From positions 45,087,249 through 45,151,248 of the forward strand of contig OY294050.1 of NCBI GenBank assembly GCA_958510825.1: a DNA stretch of 64,000 nt, read 5' to 3'. A program made the translations under genes and the position numbers. Origin of the DNA: Brachypterus glaber. Lineage: Eukaryota; Arthropoda; Insecta; Coleoptera; Kateretidae. Below, in pieces: positions 1 to 10,489 of this stretch; the stretch's first letter is position 1, and every line of letters starts with the position of its first letter. A model generated the notes under the pieces. It saw only the letters and a list, made by a program, of their open reading frames with translations, was not told the DNA's origin and did not search any database.

Positions 1-1
1 A

Positions 2-2179
2 AGTGAGACTGTTGTTAGTCAGTATAATGAAACAGACACGTCTAATGTCACGGCAAAACCGACTGCAGCGCCGCGGAATTCCGCAGCGGCAAGACAGAGA
101 ATTCAACCGATTGATATTCCGGTTAACATAGAACCAACCTCTAGAGGTAGCCCAAGTAACAATTTTCCTGATAATTTATCACCCATTCAGCTCGAGTTAG
201 AACAAAGATTCAAGCATAGAAGTATTTTTTCGGCAAGTCCAACAAAGTCTTTTAATTCACCACCTTTAAGTCCTAAATCTCCCAAATCTGTGATAACCTC
301 AAAACATTTCGACGATAATCGTCGGATAAAATTGGGAGGATTAACCTCCTTGCAACAAAAAGTTATCAGCTTAAATGATGATGACGATTCCACTGACAAT
401 GCCTTTAAATCCTTAACAGACTTTGGTAACGAAGAAAAAGTATCAAAACCGTTGGTGAAGTCATACAGTTTTAAGTCTTCAAGTTCAAAGTCTAATTCTT
501 CGTATAACTTTAAAGAAGTGGTAAAAAGCTCGCACGAGGAAACTGAGAAGAAAATTGAACAAATATTGAAAGAGCCTAAAGTTACCGATAGTTCTTTCAC
601 ATTTACCAAAAACGCAAACGATGCAACAGAAAGAAAGATCGAAGAAATGCTAAAAAGTTCCAGCTTCGAAAAAATCTTCGATGAGAGCAAAGTTAAATTA
701 AATACCGAAGATAATGAAGATTTAAATTTCGAAATTTTGAAAGATGTGAAAGAAATAACGAACGAAATTGTTTCAGAAATAAATAGTAAATGCCTAAAGG
801 AAAAAACTAACTCGGAGATAAAAGAAGAGATAAATTCTGAAAGAATCTTTCCTGAAGTTAACGGCATAACCATTTCAGGGCCAAGCCATACTGCTTTAGT
901 AAAAGTAACTAGTAATAGTAATGTAACAAAAAGTAATGTTACTACTAGCAACGTAGAATCATTTTCTTCTTCGAAACATATTTCAGATGATTTTACTTCT
1001 ACCGAAAACAAGATATCTCTGAGAGAAAGTCAAGTTTCGGTGACTAAAATACACTTGAAGCGGGAGACCATTTCAAGTGAAAAAATAATTGAAAATATAC
1101 CAGAATTTTTAAACAAACAACTACATAAAGTCGAAACGAACCCTACGAGTAATGTCATACTTTCAATAAAATCTCCTAAGATTGTTGAAACTCGTCCAAA
1201 AAGTGTTTTTACTTTTGACTCAGAAAGTCAAGAAAATAACTTGAGGAAGTTTAGCAGGGATAGTGTGGAAATAATAGAAAAAAGTTCTTCTGACGAGTCC
1301 AAAAGTCCTAAAAGTCCTTCGATACCGAGATTTGTTAAAAACGAAAAAGCTTCTTCGAGGAAATCTTCAGTGGTTTCGATAACTCCAGAATCCACTAAAA
1401 AGACATTCATGAAAACAAGATCTATGAGTCTTGAGTCTATGAAGAATAACTCTTCCTCGCAGGACAGCCTGGACAACTTGGATCAAAAATCAGAATCTGC
1501 TAAATCCAGCCCGACTATGGAAAGTGTTGTATTGAGAAGAAAGTCATTGGCAGATAGGAAAAAAGACGATGAACCGGAGTTACTTAAAGTTTTTGCCAGA
1601 AGATCTTTAAAAATTAAGGACTCTGATGCAGATTCTGTTAATTCTATGATAGAAAATGATTCAAAAAGTGATTTAAAATATAACACAAGTGATAAGGAGA
1701 ACGATTTTGAATCGCCTGTTGAAGAAAGGATATCAAATCTGATTAAAAATTCTGAAACTATGGTGTTTGAAGAAAGTAAAGGAAATTTAAAGGAAATCTT
1801 TGAAGAAACTAAATCGACTTTCAAGGAGTGTAAACCGACTTCAAAAGAGCCTTTGAACGAAATAGACTCGAGTAAAAATATAGCCCCTGCAGAAGAAGAA
1901 GAAGTGACGTTACGAAAATCAGTGTCAAACAATATTTTATCGTACAACCGGTCGGTTAGTATGTTACCCTCAAAAACGGTGGTGGAAAGTTTTGTGAAAA
2001 AACAGCAGAGTTTTTCGGACAGAAGAAAAACGACCGATCAGTGGATCAATAAGAGCGAAGAGATTATCGAGAAGGCCGGTAATGAAAATGAAGTGGTGGA
2101 GCCGAAAAATTTTAATCAAAGAAAGGCCGAATGGGAAAAAAGGGCGCAACTGGCACAGCAAAAAAGAACTGTACCATAG
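2..2179 (+). CDS. 3' part of a Ser/Lys/Glu-rich disordered protein, function unknown
   Basis: The frame is open from base 2 to a TAG at 2177-2179, about 725 codons, so this is one very long last (or near-last) exon whose start lies left of the window. The first ATG-like position is not a real start. The product is dominated by Ser, Lys, Glu, Asn and Thr, with SP/SPK clusters near bases 230-290 and 1297-1320 that resemble proline-directed phosphorylation sites. No folded domain, signal peptide or membrane segment is visible. A short amphipathic motif recurs: EETEKKIEQILK (about 538-575), ATERKIEEMLK (about 622-655) and VEERISNLIKNS (about 1719-1755). The C-terminus has a basic helix-like tail, NQRKAEWEKRAQLAQQK. 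Codon use and sustained openness over 2.2 kb in a 30%-GC genome argue that it is real. I do not recognise the family; a cytoskeletal or scaffold protein is only a guess. ORFs in the other frames here are shadows. Confidence 0.8.
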   Translation, partial: SETVVSQYNETDTSNVTAKPTAAPRNSAAARQRIQPIDIPVNIEPTSRGSPSNNFPDNLSPIQLELEQRFKHRSIFSASPTKSFNSPPLSPKSPKSVITSKHFDDNRRIKLGGLTSLQQKVISLNDDDDSTDNAFKSLTDFGNEEKVSKPLVKSYSFKSSSSKSNSSYNFKEVVKSSHEETEKKIEQILKEPKVTDSSFTFTKNANDATERKIEEMLKSSSFEKIFDESKVKLNTEDNEDLNFEILKDVKEITNEIVSEINSKCLKEKTNSEIKEEINSERIFPEVNGITISGPSHTALVKVTSNSNVTKSNVTTSNVESFSSSKHISDDFTSTENKISLRESQVSVTKIHLKRETISSEKIIENIPEFLNKQLHKVETNPTSNVILSIKSPKIVETRPKSVFTFDSESQENNLRKFSRDSVEIIEKSSSDESKSPKSPSIPRFVKNEKASSRKSSVVSITPESTKKTFMKTRSMSLESMKNNSSSQDSLDNLDQKSESAKSSPTMESVVLRRKSLADRKKDDEPELLKVFARRSLKIKDSDADSVNSMIENDSKSDLKYNTSDKENDFESPVEERISNLIKNSETMVFEESKGNLKEIFEETKSTFKECKPTSKEPLNEIDSSKNIAPAEEEEVTLRKSVSNNILSYNRSVSMLPSKTVVESFVKKQQSFSDRRKTTDQWINKSEEIIEKAGNENEVVEPKNFNQRKAEWEKRAQLAQQKRTVP

Positions 2180-2223
2180 TTTATATTATGAAGTAAGTAA
2201 TCAAGTTTTTTCAACTCAAACCT

Positions 2224-2956
2224 ATTGAAAATGACAGGTCTGTGGGGGTTTTTGCACGATTCACTCACCGCAGTAATGAGAAGAATCCAGCTCATGCGCA
2301 CTGATTTTCTTATTTTTGTTTTGACATATGTCAAAAATTATTTTAAGGTTATGTAACATTCTTTTGCAGAATTTTACAAAAATTTCTACTTTTTTCTTTG
2401 CGAGCTAACAGTTTTTTTTTAATTGGCTAAAAGTACTCGCTTTTAATAGTATTTTAATTAATAAACATTTGATTCTTAAAATATATCGCCTTCTAAATTC
2501 TGAAATATCGTATCTGAAAAACGCCCCCCATTAAAAAAAACACCAAACCAGCAAACTACCAAAACAAACCATTGTTAACGTAAACCAACGCCCCCATTAA
2601 AAAAATCAAACAGAAATTCGTGAGTATTTTAACAATCTTTTGCTATATATTCTAACAAAAAAAAAAAGATTTTCCGCACGTAATTATATTCAAGACAGTA
2701 AGTTTTAGTAATAAAACCAGAAATCAGTGCAAAAATATAGTTCATTTTTGTGGACCTGAGGCGCACCGTAACCCCACTCAAATTAAACTATTTCATAAAA
2801 CTACAACTGCCTAAACGGAAGCCACTTTTGACATCCGTCAAAACAAAAATAAGCAAACCAGTGCGCATGTGCTAGATTCTTCTCGTTACTGCGGTGAGTG
2901 AATCGTGTTTTTGCACCATGGTGCATTTATACCCGCGCAGACTCGTCATTTTCAAT
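2224..2956. mobile_element. MITE-like inverted-repeat element just downstream of the first gene
   Basis: Two inverted arms of about 110 bp face each other. The outer ends ATTGAAAATGAC (2224-2235) and GTCATTTTCAAT (2945-2956) match exactly, and inner blocks around GATTCACTCACCGCAGTAA also match. The centre carries AACGCCCCCATTAAAAAA units that recur in the element at 9577-10433, so the two are related inside although their ends differ. It starts 45 bp after the stop codon at 2179, and the nearest AATAAA (2460-2465) lies inside it, so it may supply the poly(A) signal of the first gene. No coding capacity. Confidence 0.7.
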
Positions 2957-3049
2957 TATTACGTCAGACAGAATTTCTTTCAAGCGCAGCTAAATTTGGT
3001 TCTGACATCTAGTAAAATACCCAGGGAAAATAAAAACAAAGTGGGTAAA

Positions 3050-3364
3050 TACAGGGTGAGAAATACCTGACATGCCAATATAAAAGGTGATGCTACATCC
3101 AAAAATATGAAAAAAGGTTCCTATAAAGGTTGGTCCGGAAATGAGCCCTAGTTTTTATTTAATATCTCTGGAATTTCTTGTAAAGAATTTTATGTACCAT
3201 TTTACTCGTCACTGTTTAAAGTTACTAAATAAAAATTATATACATACACAAAGGCTCCCCATTAGGGCTCATTTTCGGACCAACCTTTATAAAAACTTTC
3301 TTCATATTTTTAGATGTAGAATCACCTCTTAAATTTTGGCATGCCAGTTATTAATCACCCTGTA
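3050..3364. mobile_element. Short foldback element, TA-CAGGGTG ends
   Basis: The left end TACAGGGTGA and right end CACCCTGTA are inverted. The arms pair over about 100 bp, including GGTTGGTCCGGAAATGAGCCC on the left and its complement near 3265. The same arms occur in the longer elements at 4428-5119 and 45115-45853, so this is a short relative. A TA on each side fits Tc1/mariner-type target duplication. Confidence 0.75.
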
Positions 3365-3463
3365 TAAGGGATCATTCCAATATTATGCAGTTTTACCATA
3401 ATTTTTGGGCGCTTAAATATAAACATTAACAAATGCTACGCGAAAATCAAAAACTAAAGAGGT

Positions 3464-4250
3464 TATAGAGTGCCTGTCAAAAGTCCGCCCTTTAACTTTT
3501 GAACGGCTTAAGATATCAACTTGAAGTTTAAAACATTAAATAACAAAATCCAAATAATTTTTTGGTATATATTTAATATGTTTAGGGAGCACACTGTAGG
3601 CAGGAGCAAGCAGGGGCGGATTTATTTCACTTTAAGGGGGGGGCATCCATAAGGAAAAAAATTGCGCTTTCGCCAAAAATATAATTTTGAAGGTATTTCT
3701 ATGCTAATATATCTCGCTGGGGGGCATCCCCCCCCCCAAATTCCGCCCATGGGAGCAAGTGATTTTTAAATGGAAAGAGGGGTCGTGTAATATATCATTT
3801 TAAAGCAAACAGTTTTCGAGGGGGTTAAAAAAAATGATTTGTCGTCAAAATTTCTTAAAAAAAAGTAAAACAAATTTCGTTTAAGAATTATTTTCATGAT
3901 ACAAAAACGTAAATTATTCTTTTAAACTAAATTTAATGATACAAATAAAAATTTCAAACAAAACTTCAAAACATTCGAATTTTTTAACAAAAATAAATTA
4001 AAATTCAACACCAAAAAAAAAAATTAAAAAAATATATGGTCTAATAGAGATTTTAATCATTTCTAAAATTATGTATCACACGACCCCCCTTTCCATTTAA
4101 AACAAAATGTTCCCCTTGCCTCCATTGTGCTCCTAAAAAATATATACCAAAAAATAATTTTGGTTATGTTATTTACAAGTTCCAAATTTTAAGTTGTCTT
4201 AAGTCGTTCAAAAGTTGAAGGGGGGGCGGACTTTAGACACGCACTGTATA
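3464..4250. mobile_element. Foldback element with GTCCGCC ends (family M)
   Basis: The left end reads TATAGAGTGCCTGTCAAAAG and the right end ends in the complementary GCACTGTATA. Both carry a G-rich or C-rich tract followed by a match to CTTTTGAACG. Further in, a block with GTCGTGTAATATATCATTTT (about 3783) pairs with its complement near 4066-4082. Related arms occur at 56916-57285 with 60397-60746, and the inner block also occurs in 32427-33967. Non-coding. Confidence 0.7.
3613..3748. mobile_element. Small G-rich inverted-repeat insertion
   Basis: A 136-bp segment with inverted ends GGGGCGGATTTAT and AAATTCCGCCC sits in the left arm of the 3464-4250 element. It has no counterpart in the right arm, so it is a later insertion. 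It has C/G homopolymer runs and no coding capacity. Confidence 0.5.
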
Positions 4251-4427
4251 ATTATTCCGAAACGCTGAATTTTGCTTAAAATCTAAGTTTGTACAAAATA
4301 TTTAAATCTGTACCTAACTTGTATAAATATAAATATTATTTAATTCTTAATTAATAATTAAATAAGACACTAATTTGAAATAAAACTCTTTTATAAAGAA
4401 ATGAAATTTTTTTGAAGTAAAGAAATA

Positions 4428-5119
4428 TACAGGGTGATCAGTAACTGCCATGCCAAAATTTAAGAGGTTATTCTACATCCAAAAATATGAAAAAAAGCTT
4501 CTATAAAGGTTGGTCCGGAAATGAGCCCTAAGGGAGCTACGGCCCTTCGAAGATGACATATTGAATGGGGACCAAAAAAATGCACCAATAAAATTTTAAT
4601 ACTGCAGGGTGATTCTTCATTTAAAACTGAGCAAAAAAGTATTCTTCACCAAAACACCGAAATTTAATATTAAAGAAGTAATAGCCTTTTAAAAAGTAAC
4701 GTTTTTGGTGGTACAAAATGTTACTTCCTCTTAATTACATTTTTTTTTTGAAAACGGTTGCTCCTACAGTGTTACACTATAGGACATTTTTTATGTATTT
4801 TTACTCGGAATCTATATTTAAAAAAAAAAACAAAAAAAGTACATTTTTCCGTCTAGGCACGCCTCTGGATAAATTCAAAAAAATTAATTAACATAAACTT
4901 ATTGCCCTTATTAATACTAGTATACTTACAAAAGCTCGTCGCTCTAGCTTAAAGGGTACCAGAGTTATTAATTAAAAACCTTATTTTTATTACAATTTTA
5001 AAGGGCCCTAGCTCCCTTAGGGCTAATTTCCGGAGAAACCTTTTTAGGAACTTTTTTTATAATTTTGGATGCAGAATCACCTGTTAAATGTTGGCATGCC
5101 AGTTATTGATCACCCTGTA
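4428..5119. mobile_element. Foldback element, TA-CAGGGTGATC ends
   Basis: The ends TACAGGGTGATCA and TGATCACCCTGTA are perfect inverted repeats. Arms of over 120 bp include AAGGTTGGTCCGGAAATGAG (left) and its degenerate complement near 5025. A close relative lies at 45115-45853 in a POSH intron; the arms and centre of the two match block by block. Flanking TA dinucleotides fit TA target duplication. Confidence 0.8.
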
Positions 5120-5483
5120 TAAAACTTATAAACTTTAATAAATTTAAAAAAATACTAAAAATATGTTTAAAAATTTATTTTAATGTTTAAAAGTCCAGCC
5201 CCCCCTGGTATGAGCCCAGGGGGCCATGGCCTTATTTTGCGTTACGTTTTATGGGGGGTACTTGGAAGAGTAAGGTTTAAAACTGAAAAATTTGTGTTAC
5301 GTATTTAAAGAATGACCCCTTAGAAAAAAATATTTCAATTTTTCATGTATCTTGACTTTTTTTCATATTTTCAATAAGTCTATAGAGAAAAAGTTTTATG
5401 CAATCGCGCGCGAAATCATTTTGGCACTTTTCAATTATTTTTTGTCCCGGCTAACGCCACGACCACTGGGTACATAAATATTA
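5120..5483. other. Gene-free spacer
   Basis: AT-rich sequence with one short G/C-rich hairpin near 5202-5224. I see no coding potential or repeat match elsewhere in the window. Confidence 0.5.
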
Positions 5484-5864
5484 TACAGGGTGATTCCTAA
5501 GTACGGTACTTAACTTCAGGGTGTAATTTCTTACACAAAAATAAGAGAAAAAGTTTCTATAAAATTTGGAGCAAAAAAGTAATTATCCCCCCCCCATTTC
5601 GGACGCCACTGCTTAAAGTAATTACATGTAAATACCATTGGCTGATAGGCCTTATTAGAGATAGATCACATGCAATACCTCAATGCTTTAACACAAAGGG
5701 TTCCTAAGTTACTAATAAAAATCGAGTTTTTGGAACCCCTTTTGAAGGGGCTTAGCTCTCTTACGAGTCGTTTTAGGATATATGTTTGTAGGAACTTTTT
5801 TTGTTATTTTCGGGTAAAGAATTACATCATGAAGTTACGTACCGTACCTAGGAAACACCCTGTA
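5484..5864. mobile_element. Short foldback element, TA-CAGGGTGATTCC ends
   Basis: The left end TACAGGGTGATTCCTAAGTA and the right end TACCTAGGAAACACCCTGTA are inverted. The arms pair over about 110 bp and share GGAACTTTTT-type blocks with the neighbouring 5869-7040 element. It is 381 bp long, non-coding and flanked by TA. Confidence 0.75.
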
Positions 5865-5868
5865 TAAA

Positions 5869-7040
5869 TACACGGTGTATTTGAAATAGGGTAGGAAATT
5901 TTAACAGGTGATTCTACATGATAAAATATGACAAAAAGTTCCTATAAACATATGTTTAAAAATGCGTCATAAGGGAGTTACGCCCCTTTGAAATTGGCTA
6001 AAAAAATCGGTTTTAATTCAATAACTCAGGAACCCTTTGAGATATATTAACGAGGTTTTGCACGTGAATTAATACTAATAAGGCCCATCTTTGTATGTCA
6101 TTTTCACGTACTTATTTAAACCAGGGGTGTGCGAAACGGGTGGGCCTTATCAGTTTTTTGTCCCAAACTTTTTTCTGTGTAACTTTTTTGCAATTTTATT
6201 TTTGAAATATGATTCCTCAGGTCAAAATACATGAAAAAGGTACTCTTGTTGTAATACTGTAGGATTAACCGTTTTCGAGAAAAATTCATTTGAAGGTGAA
6301 ATTTCACAGTTCGAGGACGAAAAATTAAGTACTAAAATGTCGAAAACCAAAATTTTAATGATGCAGGGCGAATGTACATTAAAAACTAAGAAAAAAACCT
6401 CATATACAGGTACTTCCAAAAATCAATCCTAGTGGAGCTATGGTCTCCTAAATATGCACCATTTTTAAAGGGCTATGGTAGCTTTAAAAGCGTTTTTTCG
6501 ACCTATGGAAACTTTTTTTCTTAGTTTTTGATGTAGAATAACATTGCATCATTAAAATTTTGGTTTTCGACATTTTAGTATTTAATTTTTCGTCCTCGAA
6601 CAGTGAAATTTCACCTTCAAATGAACTTTTCTCGAAAACGGTTAATCCTACAGTATTACAACAAGAGTACCTTTTTTATGTATTTTGACCTGAGGAATCA
6701 TATTTCAAAAATAAAATTGCAAAAAAGTTACACAGAAAAAAGTTTGGGACAAAAAACTGATAAGGCCCCCCCGTTTCGCACACCCCTGGTTTAAATAAGT
6801 ACGTGAAAATGACATACAAAGATGGGCCTTATTAGGATTAATTCACGTGCAAAACCTCGTTAATATATCTCAAAGGGTTCCTGAGTTATTAAATAAAAAC
6901 AGATTTTTTTAGCCAATTTCAAAGGGGCGTAGCTCCCTTATGACGCATTTTAGACATATGTTTATAGGAACTTTTTGTCATATTTTATCATGTAGAATAA
7001 CCTGTTAAAATTTCCTACCCTATTTCAAATACACCGTGTA
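5869..7040. mobile_element. 1.17-kb near-perfect palindromic foldback element
   Basis: The two halves are reverse complements about a centre near 6455 and run from TACACGGTGTATTTGAAATA to the matching complement at 7040. Translating the mirrored stretches 6116-6307 (-) and 6603-6794 (+) gives 63-residue peptides that differ at one residue, showing very high arm identity. There is essentially no loop. Related blocks recur at 15489-16412 and 37171-39006. The small ORFs are by-products of the palindrome, not genes. A transcript would fold into a roughly 580-bp hairpin. Confidence 0.85.
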
Positions 7041-7683
7041 TAATAATTAAAAAAAAATATAATTTGATTTTCAGATATGAATGAGAACGGGTCCAGCTGC
7101 TGTTATTGTTGTATAATAATATAATTTAACTAAACTAAAACTAACTAAAAATACTAAATAATTTATTGTAAATTACTTTTAGTTCGCAAAAAAAAGTTGA
7201 TAATTTTAGAAAGGCTATATGTGCGGTTTTTATACAGGGTCCAAACAGGTAGCGATTTAATTAGGTAACATATTTAAAATATGATCTATAAATATTATTT
7301 TGATACATAAACTAGTTTTGCACCAAAGTTCATATACAGGGCGGGCCGTTTAACACTTTCCAGCTGTTTTTTGGCGTTATCATAAAGGGTACCCCCGTGC
7401 GGAAGTTGCAAATTTTTTAATCAACATCCGCAAATGTAAAATCTACATACTAGAAACCTTTTAAAACATTCTAAGATTTCTACAAGAATCAATGATGTTC
7501 CTAAAGTATTTTTCTAACAAAAGTCCAGTTGACAAAATTGACAATTTTTAAAAGATTGTCAATAGAAAAAACTGCAAACTTAATCAAAACACAGTAAGAA
7601 ATTTTTAAAATTAACAAATTTTCATTTCCGACTTTTTACTTGAAAATCTACGCGAATTTTTATAGACGAGCGTAGGGCGAGGC

Positions 7684-8493
7684 TATAATAGTCTTGTCCA
7701 CTATAGTTTATATATTACTTTTTTCACTACTAGCACTATTTAACTATTTTTATCCAATACATACAGATAATAAGACAATTACCAGCTTTATTTTAAATAG
7801 ATAAACTCAATAATAACCCCCGCGTGGCTTTTACTTTATTGAGTGGATAATTATTTATTTTACCCACTCAACTGTCACTTGTCAAATTATTTTCTTGTAA
7901 ATGTCATTAAAATTTTTAATAAAAATATGAATTCCTAAGCTATTTATTGGATAAAACCTTGTATGGCACTCATGGGTAAACCGATATTGCCCTCTCGAAA
8001 ATTAACCTGCTTGGCTGACGCCTTGCAGGTTAATTTTCTCATGGGCAATATCTTACTTTACCCACTAGTACCATAAATAACCATTATTCAAATAATAATA
8101 AAAAAAGTAAATTATTAACAGAAATGATATTTCTTGAAATTTTCATAAAAATCAAGTAGCCTTGATCAATGACATTTGCTCAAATAAATACTTTGAATTG
8201 ACTTTTAAAAATTTATTTTTTTTTTATTTTTTTTTCATAATTAGCCAATTATTGATTGTATTAATTGGTAATAATTATAATTAATTATATTTAATAAATA
8301 AAAAGTTATTTCAAGCTCTTTTCTTGAGTTTAATTAGTAAAGATTGCACAAAGAACTGAAACAAGTGACAGAAATCAATTGTTTATAAAATTTAGGAGAG
8401 AAAAAATTATTGCTATAGGTGAAAAAAATTGATTTTACAGTCTGAAAACATGATAAATAATGGTATGTTCTAAAGCTAGTAGTAAAAAAAATA
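7684..8493. mobile_element. Family V element (copy 1), interrupted by W
   Basis: A segment ending in CACTACTAGC-type inverted ends (about 7717-7731 and 8479-8493). It is almost the same as the reverse complement of 25836-26640, including the AT-rich middle with ATTGATTGTATTAATTGG. The two copies are interrupted by family W at different places, which defines the empty sites of both insertions. No ORF. Confidence 0.65.
7752..8079 (+). mobile_element. Family W element, copy A
   Basis: About 328 bp from ATCCAATACATACAG to CCATAAATA. Copies lie at 25932-26251, 31713-32002, 36562-36876 and 40925-41252, with a degenerate one at 40484-40923. Near the right end is a conserved imperfect hairpin (about 7973-8067). 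Its nested pairing blocks are GGGTAAA/TTTACCC, GATATTGCCC/GGGCAATATC and GAAAATTAACCTGC/GCAGGTTAATTTTC. The flanking 9-mers are ACTATTTTT and ACCATTATT, and the unoccupied V copy reads ACTATTTTT, so the target duplication is probably 9 bp. The termini are not clear inverted repeats, so the superfamily is unknown. No coding capacity. Confidence 0.75.
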
Positions 8494-8946
8494 GTATATT
8501 AAAGTACTAGTTTCATAACATACGTTTTTCTAAAGTACTAGTGCTCTAAAAACGTGTTATGAAACGAGTGCTTTATACAATTTTGTCTATTTTGCTCTAA
8601 AATTTAAAAAACTTACATTTAAATTGATGACTGATTTAGGGATTTTTGTTTGGGTTGTCATTACAGTTTACACTATGTTTAAAATTCTAAAAACAAATGA
8701 TATTTTGATATATTTTACAGTCATTTTTTTTTACTGTAATTAACCAGTCCACAATTTTAACACGGTAAAAAATAACCCAAACACAAAATTTTGTAAAAAA
8801 TTAAACTTTAAATCGACTTGACAAAACGTCAAGAGATAGGCTTTTGCATGTTGCCAACCCAAAAGAAAAAAAAGTAGAGACCTCTTATGGGCCTATAAGA
8901 ACACGCAAAATGCGTGTGATTATGAGTCGCAAAATAGAAAAATAAT
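8494..8946 (+). mobile_element. Family K element, copy 1
   Basis: It starts GTATATTAAAGTACTAGTTT and ends in the GCGTGTGATTATGAG...GTCGCAAAATAG block. Other copies are at 20889-21090 (partial), 29271-29754 (-), 30634-31118 (-) and 53773-54284. The first 100 bp forms an internal hairpin because TTTCATAAC...GTTATGAAAC is inverted. In this copy part of that hairpin is deleted. Non-coding. Confidence 0.75.
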
Positions 8947-9026
8947 ATTAATCAATAGTAGTATATTACGCACCGAGTACCCGAACCTAGTTTTTAGTGC
9001 ACTGAAATGGTTTGCGTCCAGGTGCG

Positions 9027-9219
9027 TATACTATTTTTCCTACGACCAAACACCTAAACATCAAAAAAGCGCAAAAATTATCTTAAAATTAGTTTGTCAA
9101 TTTGAGGTTATGTGTGTGACGTTTGATAATTTTCTGACAGCTGATTGTCACTTTCCAACCGTTGTCATAGGCAACGGATGGAAAATAAGCACTAACTAGT
9201 AACTAGGTCGTAGAAAAAG
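9027..9219. mobile_element. Small element with CTACGACC ends
   Basis: CTATTTTTCCTACGACC on the left is inverted against GGTCGTAGAAAAAGT on the right, about 190 bp apart. The same right end, with GCACTAACTA...GTAGGTCGTAGGAAAA, occurs alone at 63541-63570 beside a POSH exon. A related pair brackets 52473-53191. Confidence 0.5.
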
Positions 9220-9576
9220 TAAATTTAATGGACTCTTAAATTTTTACGTTTCCGACTAATTTTTGTTTGCTAAATTTGTCTTTGTATGACTAAATATAAA
9301 ACAACACGTAGTGGAGGTCTTTTGTTTTTATGAAATTTAGTTTTGTTAGTCTAGTATGCTTAGAAAAATCATATTTATACCTCTTATGATCTCCAAAAAC
9401 CAGCTGATAAGTCTTAGACGTCCCACCCTGTATGTATTATTGGTAATTTTATTATGAAATAGATTTTAAATGAATATAGACAGAAAATTCCTTAAAATTG
9501 GCCTACTGCCAAATTGAATAGAGTTCGAATATGTTATAGATCCTAAACATATTCCTCTCAAAACAAATCTGGGGGC
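9220..9576. other. Gene-free AT-rich spacer
   Basis: The only notable item is the CACCCTGTA element end at 9424-9432. No ORF or other repeat was recognised. Confidence 0.5.
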
Positions 9577-10433
9577 CGGTGAACTTACCGGACACACGAA
9601 TTCCTATTTTTTTTTAAAAAACCAATAAAAAGTACTTACCTTAAATAGTAGTTTTCCAATAAAAAAAATTGCGGATTACTCACAAATTAATTAATTTTAA
9701 AAAAGTGCATTTTCAAGACATAGTTAGGGATTTTAACCGCATTTCAATTTAAGTTGGTATAATTTTCAGTTAACTAATAAACAGCGTTGTCAGTTTGTAC
9801 GTTTATTTTATTTAAAATAATAGTACAAATTTTAACAAAAAATGTAACGTTAACGTAAAGCAACTTCCTCCATTAAAAAAAAAACAACACAAAACCAACG
9901 TAAACCAACGTTAACGTAAACCAACTTCTCCCATTAAAAAAAATACGAAAAGAGCAAACTACCAAACCAAACGCCCCCCATTAAAAAAAAACACCAAACC
10001 AGCAAACTACCAAACCAAATCAAACGTAAACCAACGTCCATTAAATTGTTATAAAAATTCTAACAAAACAAAAAACTGAATTTTCCGCACCTAATTATAT
10101 CCAAAACAGTAAGTCTTAGTAATAAAACCAAAAATCAGTGCAAAAATATTGTTGTTTCAAACAAGAAATCATTCCGAATAATACAAGAAAACACTTTAAA
10201 TTAAAATTAAAATCTGACAACGCCGCATCTCTGTACACACGTGAAATATGTCAGCAATATTATGCCGGTTCATAAAATTAATTATTATTCACCATTTTTC
10301 TCCATGTAAGTTATTTTTTAGTAATAAAACAACGTTTTCCGCATCTAATTTTATTTATAATTGTTAATTTTAGTACCACAGTGAAAAATTAGTGCAAAAC
10401 TAGTCCTATTTTTTGTGTCCGGTAAGTTCACCG
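9577..10433. mobile_element. MITE with 20-bp TIR and internal minisatellite
   Basis: The ends CGGTGAACTTACCGGACACA and TGTGTCCGGTAAGTTCACCG are perfect inverted repeats. The TIR is itself partly self-complementary. The interior (about 9840-10050) repeats a unit built from AACGTAAACCAACG and CCCCATTAAAAAAA with CAAACTACCAAACC. It is followed by TTTTCCGCAYSTAATTATAT and GTAATAAAACCA blocks that also occur in 2224-2956. No ORF, so it is non-autonomous. The source transposase family is not identifiable. Confidence 0.85.
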
Positions 10434-10489
10434 AAACCCAAATCTGTTACTAGGTTTTAAGTTATTTTCATTCAAAATACGAAATATAT

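Larger units (their letters stand above)
7335..9430. mobile_element. Possible composite element bounded by CAGGGYGGGMCGT ends
   Basis: The left end CAGGGCGGGCCGT (7337-7349) and the complement of the right end, CAGGGTGGGACGT (9418-9430), match at 11 of 13 bases, and both are flanked by TA. The interior is filled with other insertions (V, W and K copies), so this may be one old element stuffed by later ones, or two unrelated end fragments. The left end resembles the fragment near 35268. Confidence 0.4.

Noticed and set aside
187..1011. 274-codon - strand ORF
   Set aside because: Antisense shadow of the real + strand exon. Its Phe/Leu/Ser-rich content is what antisense Lys/Glu/Ser codons give.
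6116..6794. Mirror ORFs of 63 codons on both strands
   Set aside because: They are the same sequence read from the two arms of a palindrome, with no domain. By-products of the foldback.
7335..9430. A CRISPR-like or satellite array
   Set aside because: Repeats here are dispersed transposon ends with irregular spacing, and no spacer-repeat periodicity exists anywhere in the window.
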